From Candidatus Contendibacter sp. (GTDB lineage: Bacteria; Pseudomonadota; Gammaproteobacteria; Competibacterales; Competibacteraceae), in the NCBI GenBank assembly GCA_029624675.1, contig JARSSP010000072.1, positions 1 to 46,856 of the forward strand: DNA of 46,856 nt, in the 5' to 3' direction. Positions 18,101-28,645 of this stretch are shown in pieces. The notes under the pieces are model-generated. The model ran no database searches. It worked only from the letters and a program-made list of their open reading frames with translations, and was not told where the DNA came from. Position 1 is the stretch's first letter. Each line of letters opens with the position of its first letter. A program made the translations under genes and the position numbers.

Positions 18101-18416
18101 GTTGGCGTCGCTGGGCGCGACCGGCAAAGCAGGGCAGGCGACGGTGTTGCTGGCGTTGGAACAGGTCATCGGCGGCGACGTGGCGAAATTTTCGCCCCGC
18201 AAGCTGTCGCTGCTGTTGGACCGACTCGCCGGCATCCTGGACGAAACGCGGCGGGCCGTACACGATCCGTCCGCCCGGCGAGAGCTGGAACAACTGGCGG
18301 CGACGAAGAAAAAATCCGTCGCCCGCGACAAGGCGAGCGCTCTGATCGCCCGATCCGGCCCGGCCGATCAGCCGCCGCCGCCAGTCCTGGCCGTGGCGGC
18401 GCTGGAACAATCCTGA
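15138..18416 (+). CDS. Very large DUF6493-like helical-repeat protein
   Basis: This protein has 1092 residues and starts at a GTG that overlaps the stop of the SWIM gene by four bases. The frame also extends upstream to 14553, but that part only shadows the SWIM gene. The sequence is almost wholly helical, with HEAT-like pairs (LVGALGYALQNPMQTLAKSALRLL, ADLLRWLGTFQPQRFDEATLTQL). It has no membrane segment and no nucleotide-binding motif I can find. Its size and its pairing with a SWIM gene match the DUF6493 family. I recall that family as a neighbour of SWIM zinc-finger genes in actinobacteria, but this needs a profile search. A scaffold or substrate-recognition role is plausible, but the function is unknown. 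Confidence 0.7.
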   Translation: MSDALFQTLLRELFEGDDDRLRDMLRPLTAEQRKALFEQFGELFKVLNRACRFEQAARPAKLADLYRAIREDPVAFLRDQATTLAAPGVLNNPQALQGGLLQQRAYGALMSFYSRLNLLMAGLAGKGGVAGAFKTSSRQPVRTQKFVLYVGRVLLDRPEPWIGDAVARVFEQVLSRARFTGGDQGVARLMLEARQQHPEWADTLVPWLGMAMRRDGFFSHALKGFDSAMILAGLDYEPPAQEGFFEPLLDARVVDTLIRRIAEGNLPRADFLALIVRKLQSPLRPLVAKCWIDLLSRLAPTDAEIRVHAGDFIIMLNAPAPAAGKLAFGIVERHFLEEADPAELVGALGYALQNPMQTLAKSALRLLKKQVKAKPELTVSILNAVANGLSSPHAALRADLLRWLGTFQPQRFDEATLTQLQSAAAALPPAELAPIAHLLAERPATSSDGVDEEGFDRHSDLLAAVDAIRQRVEADPANSLSRRRLAYLDQYLATGQCGELEATVPDHSSALSSPDFALHETAEALALDIARTRNRVFTQTDYDRIFASMLRFAGSARSERVGAILAPVLDQLSEWQQGSLEGSGWWDRGGELPALFLVRAWRGEALPSLPKNSRGGQLLDSQFKPAQRRRLKQVPALIAAGHNTLLSTPTHTAGWLTPTVFADRFNALPPRLLDADELGAALYRLPALPEQRADAWNRLAPGIVKLDAPFADALVLALAPAAEVESALERWLQRCEKHPPTEPLFHTLSGGFTGGGLVGTLCVKVFHHDPDAAENVAFRLFGAALRCRFGLGDAGIAGRAPRLLERLSSARGWFSRMFHESQLKSTLLTELLFAPQPVTDALIEQLHSSFSFYLGQDTSHPVLWPYLLADTRYFATPDLAADQAFRFPPLAQRLFEAGLYRQGRKEDYNRDLTLSLLALGKLPQADICPHLDRVARGLLATQTPQREGCVDVLAQGLRDGRVTPTDLAGALAGQIAVTEQGFAQLDQALASLGATGKAGQATVLLALEQVIGGDVAKFSPRKLSLLLDRLAGILDETRRAVHDPSARRELEQLAATKKKSVARDKASALIARSGPADQPPPPVLAVAALEQS

Positions 18417-18454
18417 AGGGGCTTTGGCGTGGCAAGGCGGTGTTAAAAAACCTC

Positions 18455-18477
18455 CCCCGCCAGCGGGAGAGGGATCG
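18455..18477. repeat. REP-like palindrome between convergent genes
   Basis: CCTCCCCCGCCAGCGGGAGAGG forms a CTCCC/GGGAG stem between the convergent ends of the DUF6493-like gene and the lactate permease gene. It is related in sequence to the palindromes near 13592, 23228 and 34966. It may serve as a bidirectional transcript end, though it lacks a T-run. Confidence 0.5.
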
Positions 18478-18499
18478 CCACCCAGCCTTTCCTGGGGCG

Positions 18500-20164
18500 T
18501 TACTTCGCCACGACCGGAATCATCCATTGCAGGTAATACGCCTGAACGTAAGTGATGACGCCGATGATGGTGGCAAAGAACAGGCTGTGTTTCAGCGTGA
18601 AGCGGAACAGGTCCGATTCCTTGCCCACCAGTCCGGTCGCGGCGCAGGCGACCGCGATGGACTGCGGCGAGATCATCTTGCCGGTGACGCCGCCGGTGGT
18701 GTTGGCGGCAATGGTCAGGGTCGGATCGACGCCGATCTGTTGGGCGGTTACCTGCTGCAAGTTGGCGAATAGGGCGTTGCTGGAGGTATCGGAACCGGTC
18801 AGGAACACGCCGAGCCAGCCCAGGAACGGGGAGAAGAAGGGGAACAACACGCCGGTTGCGGCGAAAGCCAGGCCCAGCGTTGAGGAAGCGCCGGAGTAAT
18901 TGGCGATGAAGGCAAAGCCGAGCACCAGGCCGATGGTGAAGATCGGCCGGGCCAGTTCCACCAAAGTTTCCCAGAACGTGGTGAAAAACGTCTTGACGTT
19001 GACCCCTAGAATAAACGCGCTGATGACGGCCGCCAGCAGAATGGACGTTCCCGTCGCCGACAGCACGTCGAATTTGTAAATGGCGTCATAGGGCGTGAGC
19101 GCCTTGACGATGGGCACGTCTTTCAGGACCAGCTTGTCCAGTCCGGGAATATGAAAGCTCATCACCCATGCCTCCAGCGGAGCCCCTTTGGCGAACAGGG
19201 CCTTGAACGAGGGCAGCGTCCAGATGGTCACCATGATGGTCAGGACGATAAACGGCGACCAAGCTTTGAAAATCTGGCCCGCGCTATACTCGGAACGGAC
19301 AGGTCGCGTCGCCGTGCTGGCCCCGTTGCCGCCCGCGCCCTGAAACGCGAAGTTTTCCTGGGGTTGCCAGACAAAGCGCAGGAACAAGGTCAGAGCGAGC
19401 AAGCTCACCAGGGCGGAGGTGATGTCGGGTAGCTCGTAGGCCCAGTGGTTGGAGGTGTAATACTGGGTCAGCGCGAAAGCCGCCGCCGCGACGAAAATGG
19501 CCGGCCAGGTTTCCCGCACGCCGCGCCAGCCGTCCATGATGAATACCAGCCAGAACGGAACGAACAGCGACAGCAGCGGCAGTTGCCGGCCCGCCATCTG
19601 GCCGATGAGGAACGGATCGGTGCTGGTGACCTTGCCGGCAACCGTGATGGGAATACCCAGAGCGCCGAACGCCACCGGCGCGGTGTTGGCGATCAGGCAC
19701 AGGCCGGCGGCATAGAGCGGATTGAAGCCCAGACCCACCAGCAACGCGGCGGTAATCGCCACTGGGGCGCCGAATCCCGCCGCGCCTTCCAGAAACGCGC
19801 CGAAGCAGAAGCCGACCAGGACCATCTGCAAACGCTGGTCGCCGGTAATGGACAAGACCGAGGACCGAATGATCTCGAACTGGCCGGTTTTGACCGTGAG
19901 TTTGTACAGAAACACGGCGGCCACGATGATCCAGGAAATCGGCCACAAGCCGTACAGGAAACCGTAACCGGTCGCGGCCAGCGCCATCGAGGCCGGCATT
20001 TGATACACGACGATGGCGATGACGACGGCGAGCGCCACCGTGATCAAACCGGCGATATGGCCTTTCATCCGTAAGACGGCCAGTGCGATGAAGAAAAAGA
20101 TGATCGGAATGGCGGCGACCAGGGCGGAAAGCCATAGATTGCCACCCAGTGGTGTGTAAACCAT
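18500..20164 (-). CDS. lctP: L-lactate permease, LctP/LldP family
   Basis: This 554-residue inner-membrane transporter has about 12-14 hydrophobic segments. It carries the family signatures GFCFGAFLEGAAGFGAPVAI (about 117-136), NTAPVAFGALGIPI, FAFIANYSGASSTLG, FLGWLGVFLTGSDTSSNALF and NTTGGVTGKMISPQSIAVAC. LctP proteins import lactate, and often glycolate, with protons. It is the last gene of a minus-strand lactate block: lutA, lutB, lutC, then the D-lactate dehydrogenase 153 bp upstream. Importer plus both stereospecific dehydrogenase systems make a complete uptake and oxidation pathway. The length is normal. The ATG at 20164 has no strong ribosome-binding site right next to it; a GAGGAA lies about 24 bases upstream. 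Confidence 0.93.
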   Translation of the reverse strand: MVYTPLGGNLWLSALVAAIPIIFFFIALAVLRMKGHIAGLITVALAVVIAIVVYQMPASMALAATGYGFLYGLWPISWIIVAAVFLYKLTVKTGQFEIIRSSVLSITGDQRLQMVLVGFCFGAFLEGAAGFGAPVAITAALLVGLGFNPLYAAGLCLIANTAPVAFGALGIPITVAGKVTSTDPFLIGQMAGRQLPLLSLFVPFWLVFIMDGWRGVRETWPAIFVAAAAFALTQYYTSNHWAYELPDITSALVSLLALTLFLRFVWQPQENFAFQGAGGNGASTATRPVRSEYSAGQIFKAWSPFIVLTIMVTIWTLPSFKALFAKGAPLEAWVMSFHIPGLDKLVLKDVPIVKALTPYDAIYKFDVLSATGTSILLAAVISAFILGVNVKTFFTTFWETLVELARPIFTIGLVLGFAFIANYSGASSTLGLAFAATGVLFPFFSPFLGWLGVFLTGSDTSSNALFANLQQVTAQQIGVDPTLTIAANTTGGVTGKMISPQSIAVACAATGLVGKESDLFRFTLKHSLFFATIIGVITYVQAYYLQWMIPVVAK

Positions 20165-20317
20165 GAGTCCATGGTTGCATGGTGGGAAATTCCTCGGATG
20201 GTGGTTGACGACGACACGTTTTTTTCTTCCTGAAACCCCAGTCGGGCAAATCGCGGGCGCAAAAAGCCCCCAACCCGCCCGCGCGGGCGTCCTTGAGAAC
20301 TGGGAAATGCCAGGGAA

Positions 20318-23152
<2,835 letters not shown>

Positions 23153-23227
23153 CGGTGGTTGAGCCTCTTTTTGGTGGTGGGCGCGCCGGACTAGGCGGTG
23201 CGCTATTTTTTTCGTAACCGTTCGCTC

Positions 23228-23247
23228 CCCGCTCCGGCGGGAGCGGG
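23228..23247. repeat. Perfect hairpin between lutC and dld
   Basis: CCCGCTCC (23228-23235) and GGAGCGGG (23240-23247) form a perfect 8-bp stem with a four-base loop in the 130-bp gap between lutC and dld. No T-run follows in the minus-strand direction, so it looks more like a REP-type or mRNA-stabilising element than a terminator. Confidence 0.6.
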
Positions 23248-23282
23248 TTGGGCAAGGGATGAATCAAGAAAACTAAAGCGAG

Positions 23283-23936
23283 CTAATCGTCCAGGATCAG
23301 CACGATCAACTCCTTGGGGCCATGGACGCCGAAGGTCAGGACCAATTCGATATCGGCGGTCTTGGACGGGCCGGAGATCAGCAGAGCGTTGGTCGGCATC
23401 CCTTCGGCCCAATGCTCCCGGCGCATGGCTTCGGCCAATGAGCTGTGAATTTTCGCCGCTTCCAGCACCGCGATATGCAGTGCTGGCGCCAGCGACATCA
23501 GGCGCGGTTCGTTCGCGTCCGGCCACAAAATCAAGGCGCCCACGTCGGCGAGTCCGCCTTTGGTTGAGGTGATGCTAGCATCGATGGTGAACAGCCGTTC
23601 CTTACTCTGCTCCACCGCCTCGGTGTAGCCGACCAGCGGCGGCAGGTCGCTTTCCCAGCTTTCCGCGAGCGTGGTTCCGATGAGGGTGGTTGGAGCGCAT
23701 AGCAGGCCGTTTAACGAACGCTGGCGGAGCAGTTCCTTGAGGGCAGCCGTCCAGTTCCGACTGTCGGTGACGATCACCTCGGCGTGCATGTTTTCCATCA
23801 GCCGCTTGAGTCGCGCTATTTTGTCGGCGCGACCGAGTTCCGCTTCAAGCGGCGCGGCGGGTTCGGTCGTGGCGGCGGTGTTTTGCGACGCGACCGCGCG
23901 CAAGCGGGTCAGGATGTTGGCGCGGGCGTTACTCAT
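23283..23936 (-). CDS. lutC: Lactate utilization protein C (LUD domain)
   Basis: This 217-residue protein is the third component of the LutABC L-lactate-oxidising complex. The LUD-domain features are visible: GLLCAPTTLIGTTLAESWESDL, the nucleotide-like turn TIDASITSTKGGLADVGALILWPD (about 98-121) and the C-terminal LLISGPSKTADIELVLTFGVHGPKEL. The start ATG at 23936 overlaps the end of lutB by 8 bp, showing tight coupling. LutABC converts L-lactate to pyruvate through iron-sulfur electron carriers; the role of LutC itself is the least clear. The length is normal for the family. Confidence 0.93.
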   Translation of the reverse strand: MSNARANILTRLRAVASQNTAATTEPAAPLEAELGRADKIARLKRLMENMHAEVIVTDSRNWTAALKELLRQRSLNGLLCAPTTLIGTTLAESWESDLPPLVGYTEAVEQSKERLFTIDASITSTKGGLADVGALILWPDANEPRLMSLAPALHIAVLEAAKIHSSLAEAMRREHWAEGMPTNALLISGPSKTADIELVLTFGVHGPKELIVLILDD

Positions 23937-25368
23937 CGGCGATCCCCTTCTCTTTGACCAGCGCGTGCAGGCTCTTGGCGGCGAACGGGGGCAAGGCTCT
24001 GGATTGGGTCCACTTTTTCACGATGTTCGGCTCCGGCAGCTTGGGCAGTTGCGGACCCAGCAGACTCAATAGCTTAGCGTTCAGGGCGTTGACCCAAGGC
24101 GTGGCGTTGCTCAACGCCCAGCCTTTCCAGGTCAGGCTTTCCGCCGCGTTGACCTTGTAGCCGTGACCCTTGACCGCGTTCGGTGTATCCACCTTGTTAT
24201 AGGACTCGACGCGCAGGCGGCGCAGAATATCGGTGATCGGAATCTTGACCGGACAGACTTCCTCGCAAGCCCCGCAGAAGGTGGACGCGGTCGCCATCGT
24301 CCCAGCGTGATCCAACCCTTCCAGTTGCGGGGTCAGAATCGAACCGATGGGACCGGGATAGACGTAACCGTAGGCGTGGCCGCCGAGCCGGGTATAGACC
24401 GGACAGTGGTTCAAGCAGGTGCCGCAGCGGATGCACTTCAGGGTTTGCCGCAGTTCGGGATCGGCCCAGATTTTGGAGCGACCGTTGTCGAGCAGAACCA
24501 GATGCACTTCCCTGGGGCCGTCCTTCTCGCCCGGTTTGCGCGGCGAGGTGATCATGTTGAAATAAGTGGTGATCAACTGGCCGGTGGCGGAGCCGGTCAG
24601 CAGGCGTAACAGCGGCGGCACGTCCTCCAGACGCTCGACGACTTTTTCCAGGCCCATCACCGCGATATGCACCGGCGGCGCGGTGGTGCACATCCGGCCG
24701 TTGCCCTCGTTTTCCACCAAGCAAAGCGTGCCGGTTTCAGCGACCGCGAAATTGACCCCGCTGACTCCGACTTCCCCGGCGAAAAACTTTTCGCGCAGCA
24801 CCTGGCGGGCGATGGCGTTGAGTTCCTCGACCACTTCTGTGTAGGGCGTGTTCGGAATCTTCTCGTGAAACAGCCGCGCGATCTGATCGCGGTTCTTGTG
24901 GATGGCCGGCACGATGATGTGCGACGGCGTTTCGTGATCCAGTTGGATGATGTACTCGCCAAGGTCGGTTTCCAGCGCCTCGATGCCGCGTTCCGCCAGG
25001 AAATGGTTGAGGTGCATTTCCTCCGACACCATCGACTTGCCCTTGATGACGCGGGTGGCGCCGTGGCGCTGGATGATGTCCAGGCAGATTTGATTGGCTT
25101 CCGCCGGGGTTTCGGCCCAATGCACCTGAATGCCGTTCTCGGTGCATTTCCGCTCCAGTTGCTCCAGCAATTCCGGCAGCTTGTTCAGCGCTCGCCGGCG
25201 GATGGCGTCGCCGTGCGCCCGCAGTTGCTCGAACGCTTCCGGGTCGGAAAACAGGGTCCGGCGCCGCAGCCCCAAGGTGTCCATCGCCGCGCGGAGGTTG
25301 CGACGCAATTGCCCGTCGCCCAGCGCCTTTTTGAAATTCTTGGGAAAATCGACCGTGGTCTGGGTCAT
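23929..25368 (-). CDS. lutB: Lactate utilization iron-sulfur protein B
   Basis: The 479-residue product starts at the ATG at 25368, which overlaps the lutA stop (ATGA). The frame is open further upstream, but only as a shadow of lutA. An N-terminal LUD domain (about 60-290) has VIKGKSMVSEEMHLNHFL and GEVGVSGVNFAVAETGTLCL. Then come two ferredoxin-like [4Fe-4S] motifs, CIRCGTCLNHCPVYTRLGG (about 307-325) and CGACEEVCPVKIPI (about 359-372), and a C-terminal LutB tail ending before KEKGIADE. LutB is the core electron-transfer subunit of the L-lactate-oxidising complex. Confidence 0.95.
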   Translation of the reverse strand: MTQTTVDFPKNFKKALGDGQLRRNLRAAMDTLGLRRRTLFSDPEAFEQLRAHGDAIRRRALNKLPELLEQLERKCTENGIQVHWAETPAEANQICLDIIQRHGATRVIKGKSMVSEEMHLNHFLAERGIEALETDLGEYIIQLDHETPSHIIVPAIHKNRDQIARLFHEKIPNTPYTEVVEELNAIARQVLREKFFAGEVGVSGVNFAVAETGTLCLVENEGNGRMCTTAPPVHIAVMGLEKVVERLEDVPPLLRLLTGSATGQLITTYFNMITSPRKPGEKDGPREVHLVLLDNGRSKIWADPELRQTLKCIRCGTCLNHCPVYTRLGGHAYGYVYPGPIGSILTPQLEGLDHAGTMATASTFCGACEEVCPVKIPITDILRRLRVESYNKVDTPNAVKGHGYKVNAAESLTWKGWALSNATPWVNALNAKLLSLLGPQLPKLPEPNIVKKWTQSRALPPFAAKSLHALVKEKGIADE

Positions 25369-26102
25369 TGGGTGCGCTCCAGCAGGAATTCGGCGACGTG
25401 CTTGGCGGGAATCGGGCTGTTGCGGTGCTTGAGCGCCCCGCCGATGTTCATCAGGCAGCCGCAATCGCCGGAGAGCAGCAGGGAAGCGCCGGTTTGCTCG
25501 ATGTCGGCCACCTTGTCGGCGACCATCGCCGAGGACAGATCGGCCTGCTTGACGGAGAAGGAACCGCCGAAGCCGCAGCATTCCCGCTCCCGTTGCAACT
25601 CGATCAGCTCGACGTTCTTCAACTGGCGCACGAGCGACTTGGAATGCTCGATCACCCGCATCTCGCGCAGCGCGCTACAGGAAGAATGCCAGGTGACCTT
25701 GATCGGCTGGCCCCGGTCTTCGAGGCGTACTTCCAGCACCTTGACGAGAAATTCGGTCAGCTCGAACACCCGGCCGGCGAAGCGTTGCGCCTCGGCGGCT
25801 TCGGGTTCGTTGGCGAAGAGTTTGGGGTAGTGGTGTTTGAGCATCCCGCCGCAGGAACCGGAGGGAATGATGATGGGGTAGTCCTTGGGGAAGGCTTTAA
25901 GCTGTTGTCGGGCAACCTTTTTGGCTTCCTCCAGAAAACCGGAGTTGTAGGCGGGTTGGCCACAGCAGGATTGCGACTGGGGATAGACGACCTGGATGCC
26001 TTCGCGTTGCAGGAGTTCGATGCCGGCCATGCCGGCTTGGGGAAAACACAGATCGATCAGACAGGTACCGAAGTAATACACCTTCTCGGGACGGGTGGGC
26101 AT
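25365..26102 (-). CDS. lutA: Lactate utilization protein A (CCG-domain Fe-S oxidoreductase)
   Basis: The start is the ATG at 26102, beginning MPTRPEKVYYFGTCL with a GGAGAAGG site about 7 bases upstream. A longer frame to 26186 exists but has no such site. The 245-residue protein has two CCG repeats, SQSCCGQPAYNSGF (about 45-58) and RECCGFGGSFSVK (about 178-190), plus GSCGGM and HSSCSALREM. These are the cysteine-rich folds that hold heterodisulfide-reductase-like Fe-S clusters. It is the first gene of the lutA-lutB-lutC operon, and the LldR-controlled promoter lies about 140 bp upstream. Confidence 0.95.
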   Translation of the reverse strand: MPTRPEKVYYFGTCLIDLCFPQAGMAGIELLQREGIQVVYPQSQSCCGQPAYNSGFLEEAKKVARQQLKAFPKDYPIIIPSGSCGGMLKHHYPKLFANEPEAAEAQRFAGRVFELTEFLVKVLEVRLEDRGQPIKVTWHSSCSALREMRVIEHSKSLVRQLKNVELIELQRERECCGFGGSFSVKQADLSSAMVADKVADIEQTGASLLLSGDCGCLMNIGGALKHRNSPIPAKHVAEFLLERTQ

Positions 26103-26225
26103 GGTGATACCTTCTCCGACTTTGGTGGTTGGCGCCGTCCGCGTACCGCTGTCCCGATCCGGGTCGGCGGTGCAGTGGCTTGTCATTATTATTGACCGTT
26201 ACCGGACCCATCGTGGAAAAGGTTC

Positions 26226-26302
26226 TTTGGTAAGCTGGTCTGACCAATTTATAGCAGTTCGTTTTTCGGTTTGCAAGCTTTTTGGTAAGCTGGTCTGACC
26301 AA
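26226..26302 (-). promoter_or_regulatory. lut operon promoter with two LldR/GntR-type operators
   Basis: On the minus strand a -35 TTGCAA (26276-26271), a 17-base spacer and a -10 TATAAA (26253-26248) form a good sigma-70 promoter for lutABC. An identical palindrome, TGGTCTGACCA, occurs at 26236-26246 and 26291-26301, each within a 22-bp direct repeat. It fits the TGGTnnnACCA half-site pattern of the FadR-subfamily GntR regulators PdhR and LldR. The first copy covers the expected start site and the second lies upstream of the -35. Centre spacing is 55 bp. The divergent regulator gene is the obvious binder. Confidence 0.82.
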
Positions 26303-26423
26303 AATTTTGCTAACCCCGCCGATACCGCGAACGATGCGTTATTAGCGATGTCTCGGTACTCATGAAAACGAGTGCCGCATGGCACAATAACGGCGATATT
26401 GAGTGCAACGCTTGGGCGAAATC

Positions 26424-27212
26424 ATGCAATTCGAAACGATAAACCCTCCGAAGGTCTCGGATGCCATCGTCAGCCAGATCGAGCAGTTGATTCTGGAAGG
26501 CGTGCTCAAACCGGGCGAACGGTTGCCGCCCGAGCGGGAACTGGCGCAGCAGTTGAACGTGTCCCGTCCGTCACTGCGCGAAGCGATCACGACGCTGAAA
26601 TCGAGGGGACTGTTGCAGAGCCGGCGGGGCGGGGGCAATTTCGTGGTCGACGTCATTGCGCCCACGCTCACCGATCCGTTGATCCTGCTGTTGCAAAACC
26701 ATCCCAAGGCGATGTTCGACGTGCTGGAATTGCGCCACGCTTTGGAAGAAGTCGCGGCTTATTTCGCCGCGCTCCGCGCTACCGACGCCGACCGGGAAAT
26801 TCTGCGCTGTCGATTCGCGGCGTTGGAGGAGATCCAAACCGGTCCGCGCGAGCCGCAACACGACGCCATCGTGGACGCCAGCTTTCACCTGGCCATCGCC
26901 GATGCCTCTCATAACGTGGCGCTGATCCACGTCATGCGCGGCCTGTTCGATCTGCTGCTGAGCAATATCTGCCGCTCGCTGGAACGGCTCTATACCCGTG
27001 AAAGTAGCTACTCGGTCATCCACGCCCAGCATCAGGCCATCTTGAAAGGGGTGTTGGAACGCGATCCCGACGCCGCCCGGCAGGCCGCGCACGTTCACCT
27101 TTCCTTCGTCGAAACGACCTTGCGCGATATCGACGAGGAAGCCACTCGTCAGGAATTGTCGCGGCGCCGGTTGCAGGGTTTGTCGAACCTGGAGGCGAAC
27201 GCGGCGCCGTAG
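26424..27212 (+). CDS. lldR: FadR-subfamily GntR regulator, LldR-like (lactate-responsive)
   Basis: This 262-residue regulator has an N-terminal winged helix (about 5-75) with the classic GERLPPERELAQQLNVSRPSLREAI run and the wing RRGGGNFV. A C-terminal FCD ligand domain follows. The FCD part has LELRHALEEVAAYFAALRAT, then DASFHLAIADASHNVALIHVMRGLFDLL and HLSFVETTLRDIDEE, all very close to E. coli LldR as I remember it. The Asp and His residues of the DxxFH segment are metal and ligand contacts in the family. It is divergent from lutABC and would bind the two operators between them, releasing them when lactate is present. The start is either this ATG or a GTG at 26403; neither has a strong ribosome-binding site. 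Confidence 0.85.
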   Translation: MQFETINPPKVSDAIVSQIEQLILEGVLKPGERLPPERELAQQLNVSRPSLREAITTLKSRGLLQSRRGGGNFVVDVIAPTLTDPLILLLQNHPKAMFDVLELRHALEEVAAYFAALRATDADREILRCRFAALEEIQTGPREPQHDAIVDASFHLAIADASHNVALIHVMRGLFDLLLSNICRSLERLYTRESSYSVIHAQHQAILKGVLERDPDAARQAAHVHLSFVETTLRDIDEEATRQELSRRRLQGLSNLEANAAP

Positions 27213-27248
27213 CCGTCTGGGATTCGAACCTCCGGGACAGCGCATCCC

Positions 27249-28082
27249 ATGCCGGCAAGTCGAAACCGTCCGTTGGATCAGCGCCGGCGTTGGAACCGTT
27301 GGCGGTCCGCATTGGACAGCCTGGCGTTTCTCGTCGTGCTCGCCGGGCTGGGCTGGGTCATCGTGGAGGGCGCCGGGACGCTGCATTACAACTGGCAGTG
27401 GTACCGGGTGCCGCAATATCTCTACCGGTTCGAGGATGGGGTGTTCCAACCGGGTCCGCTGTTGCGCGGGTTGGGGGTGACGCTGGAACTGACCGGCTGG
27501 AGTTTGACGCTGGCGGTGGGGTTCGGGCTGACGGCGGCGTTGTTGCAGCGTTCCGCTTCGTGGACCGGGCGCGCGGTGGCGCGGGTCTACGTGGAAATCG
27601 TCCGCAATACCCCAATGCTGGTCCAGCTTTATCTGGTCTATTTCGTGCTGGCGCCGATTTTGGGGATGGACCGGTTCGCGGCGGCGGTGCTGGCGCTGGC
27701 GTTGTTCGAGGGCGCATTCGCGGCGGAAATCTTCCGCGCCGGCATCGAGGCCATTCCGCGCGGGCAGTGGGAGGCGGCGGACGCGCTTGGCCTGTCGCGG
27801 TACGCGGTCTATCGTCGGGTGATCCTGCCGCAGGCCATTCGGCTAGTGTTGCCGCCGCTGACCGGATTAGCGGTGTCGCTGATCAAGCATTCGGCGCTGG
27901 TCAGCGTGATCGCGGTGGCCGATCTGACCACCGAGGGCCGCAATCTCATCGCCGACACTTTCATGACTTTCGAATTGTGGTTCACGGTGGCGGCGCTGTA
28001 TTTGACCCTGACCACCAGCCTGTCGCTGCTGGTCGGCTGGCTGGAGCGCCGGTTGCCGGTGCGCGGCGGGGAGCAGGGTTGA
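27249..28082 (+). CDS. Amino-acid ABC transporter permease (HisM/GlnP type)
   Basis: This 277-residue inner-membrane protein has an N-terminal helix (AFLVVLAGLGWVIVEGAGTLHY), a periplasmic segment and a five-helix permease core. It shows the polar-amino-acid permease signatures VEIVRNTPMLVQLYLVYFV and the EAA loop AGIEAIPRGQWEAADALGLSRYAVYRRVILPQAIR (about 163-197), which docks the ATPase. It would pair with the permease at 28646 as a heterodimer, as in HisQM or AapQM, but a redox gene lies between them. No ATP-binding subunit gene is adjacent. Confidence 0.92.
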   Translation: MPASRNRPLDQRRRWNRWRSALDSLAFLVVLAGLGWVIVEGAGTLHYNWQWYRVPQYLYRFEDGVFQPGPLLRGLGVTLELTGWSLTLAVGFGLTAALLQRSASWTGRAVARVYVEIVRNTPMLVQLYLVYFVLAPILGMDRFAAAVLALALFEGAFAAEIFRAGIEAIPRGQWEAADALGLSRYAVYRRVILPQAIRLVLPPLTGLAVSLIKHSALVSVIAVADLTTEGRNLIADTFMTFELWFTVAALYLTLTTSLSLLVGWLERRLPVRGGEQG

Positions 28083-28151
28083 GTGAGAGTGGTAAACCCC
28101 CTTGGTTTCGTTACCCTTTGAATGTGTATTTCGACGCCGACGGGAGCGATC

Positions 28152-28625
28152 ATGAACACGCTGAGAATATTGCCGTTGCTGCTGTTGCCCCTACTGGCGT
28201 GGGCCGATACGCTCTATAAATCGGTGGGCCCGGATGGGACCGTCATCTACAGCGATAAACCGCTCGCTGGCGGCCAGGTTGAAAAAACGCTGGAATACAC
28301 GCCCGGTCCCTCCAGCCCCTTGCCCGATTATGTTCTGCGGTACAAGGAAGAGTTGGAGAAGCAGGTGAAGCAACGCGCCGCTGGCGCCCAGCGCACCGAC
28401 GATACCCCGCAACTGTTCACGACCTCCTGGTGTGGCTTTTGCCGCAAGGCCAAGGCTTATCTTGCCAGCAAGGGGATTTCCTATACGGAACACGACATCG
28501 AAACGCCGGATGGCATGGCGGCGCTGGTTCACTTCGGCGGCGGTCGCGGAGTGCCCGTCCTCTCTTGGCGGGGCAAGCGGGTGCAAGGGTTTTCCGAGAC
28601 CAGCTACGATGCGTTTTTTCGGTGA
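28152..28625 (+). CDS. Exported DUF4124-glutaredoxin fusion protein
   Basis: The start at 28152 is preceded by GGGAG, and a signal peptide follows (MNTLRILPLLLLPLLAWA), giving 157 residues. Residues 19-45 are a DUF4124-type stretch (DTLYKSVGPDGTVIYSDKP). A short linker leads to a glutaredoxin domain with the active site Cys94-Gly-Phe-Cys97, then YTEHDIET and the cis-Pro segment GVPVLSW. This makes it a periplasmic thiol-disulfide protein. It sits exactly between two ABC permease genes, ending where the second begins. Its redox partner is unknown. Confidence 0.88.
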   Translation: MNTLRILPLLLLPLLAWADTLYKSVGPDGTVIYSDKPLAGGQVEKTLEYTPGPSSPLPDYVLRYKEELEKQVKQRAAGAQRTDDTPQLFTTSWCGFCRKAKAYLASKGISYTEHDIETPDGMAALVHFGGGRGVPVLSWRGKRVQGFSETSYDAFFR

Positions 28626-28645
28626 CTGAAGGGATTCCAAGCCTC

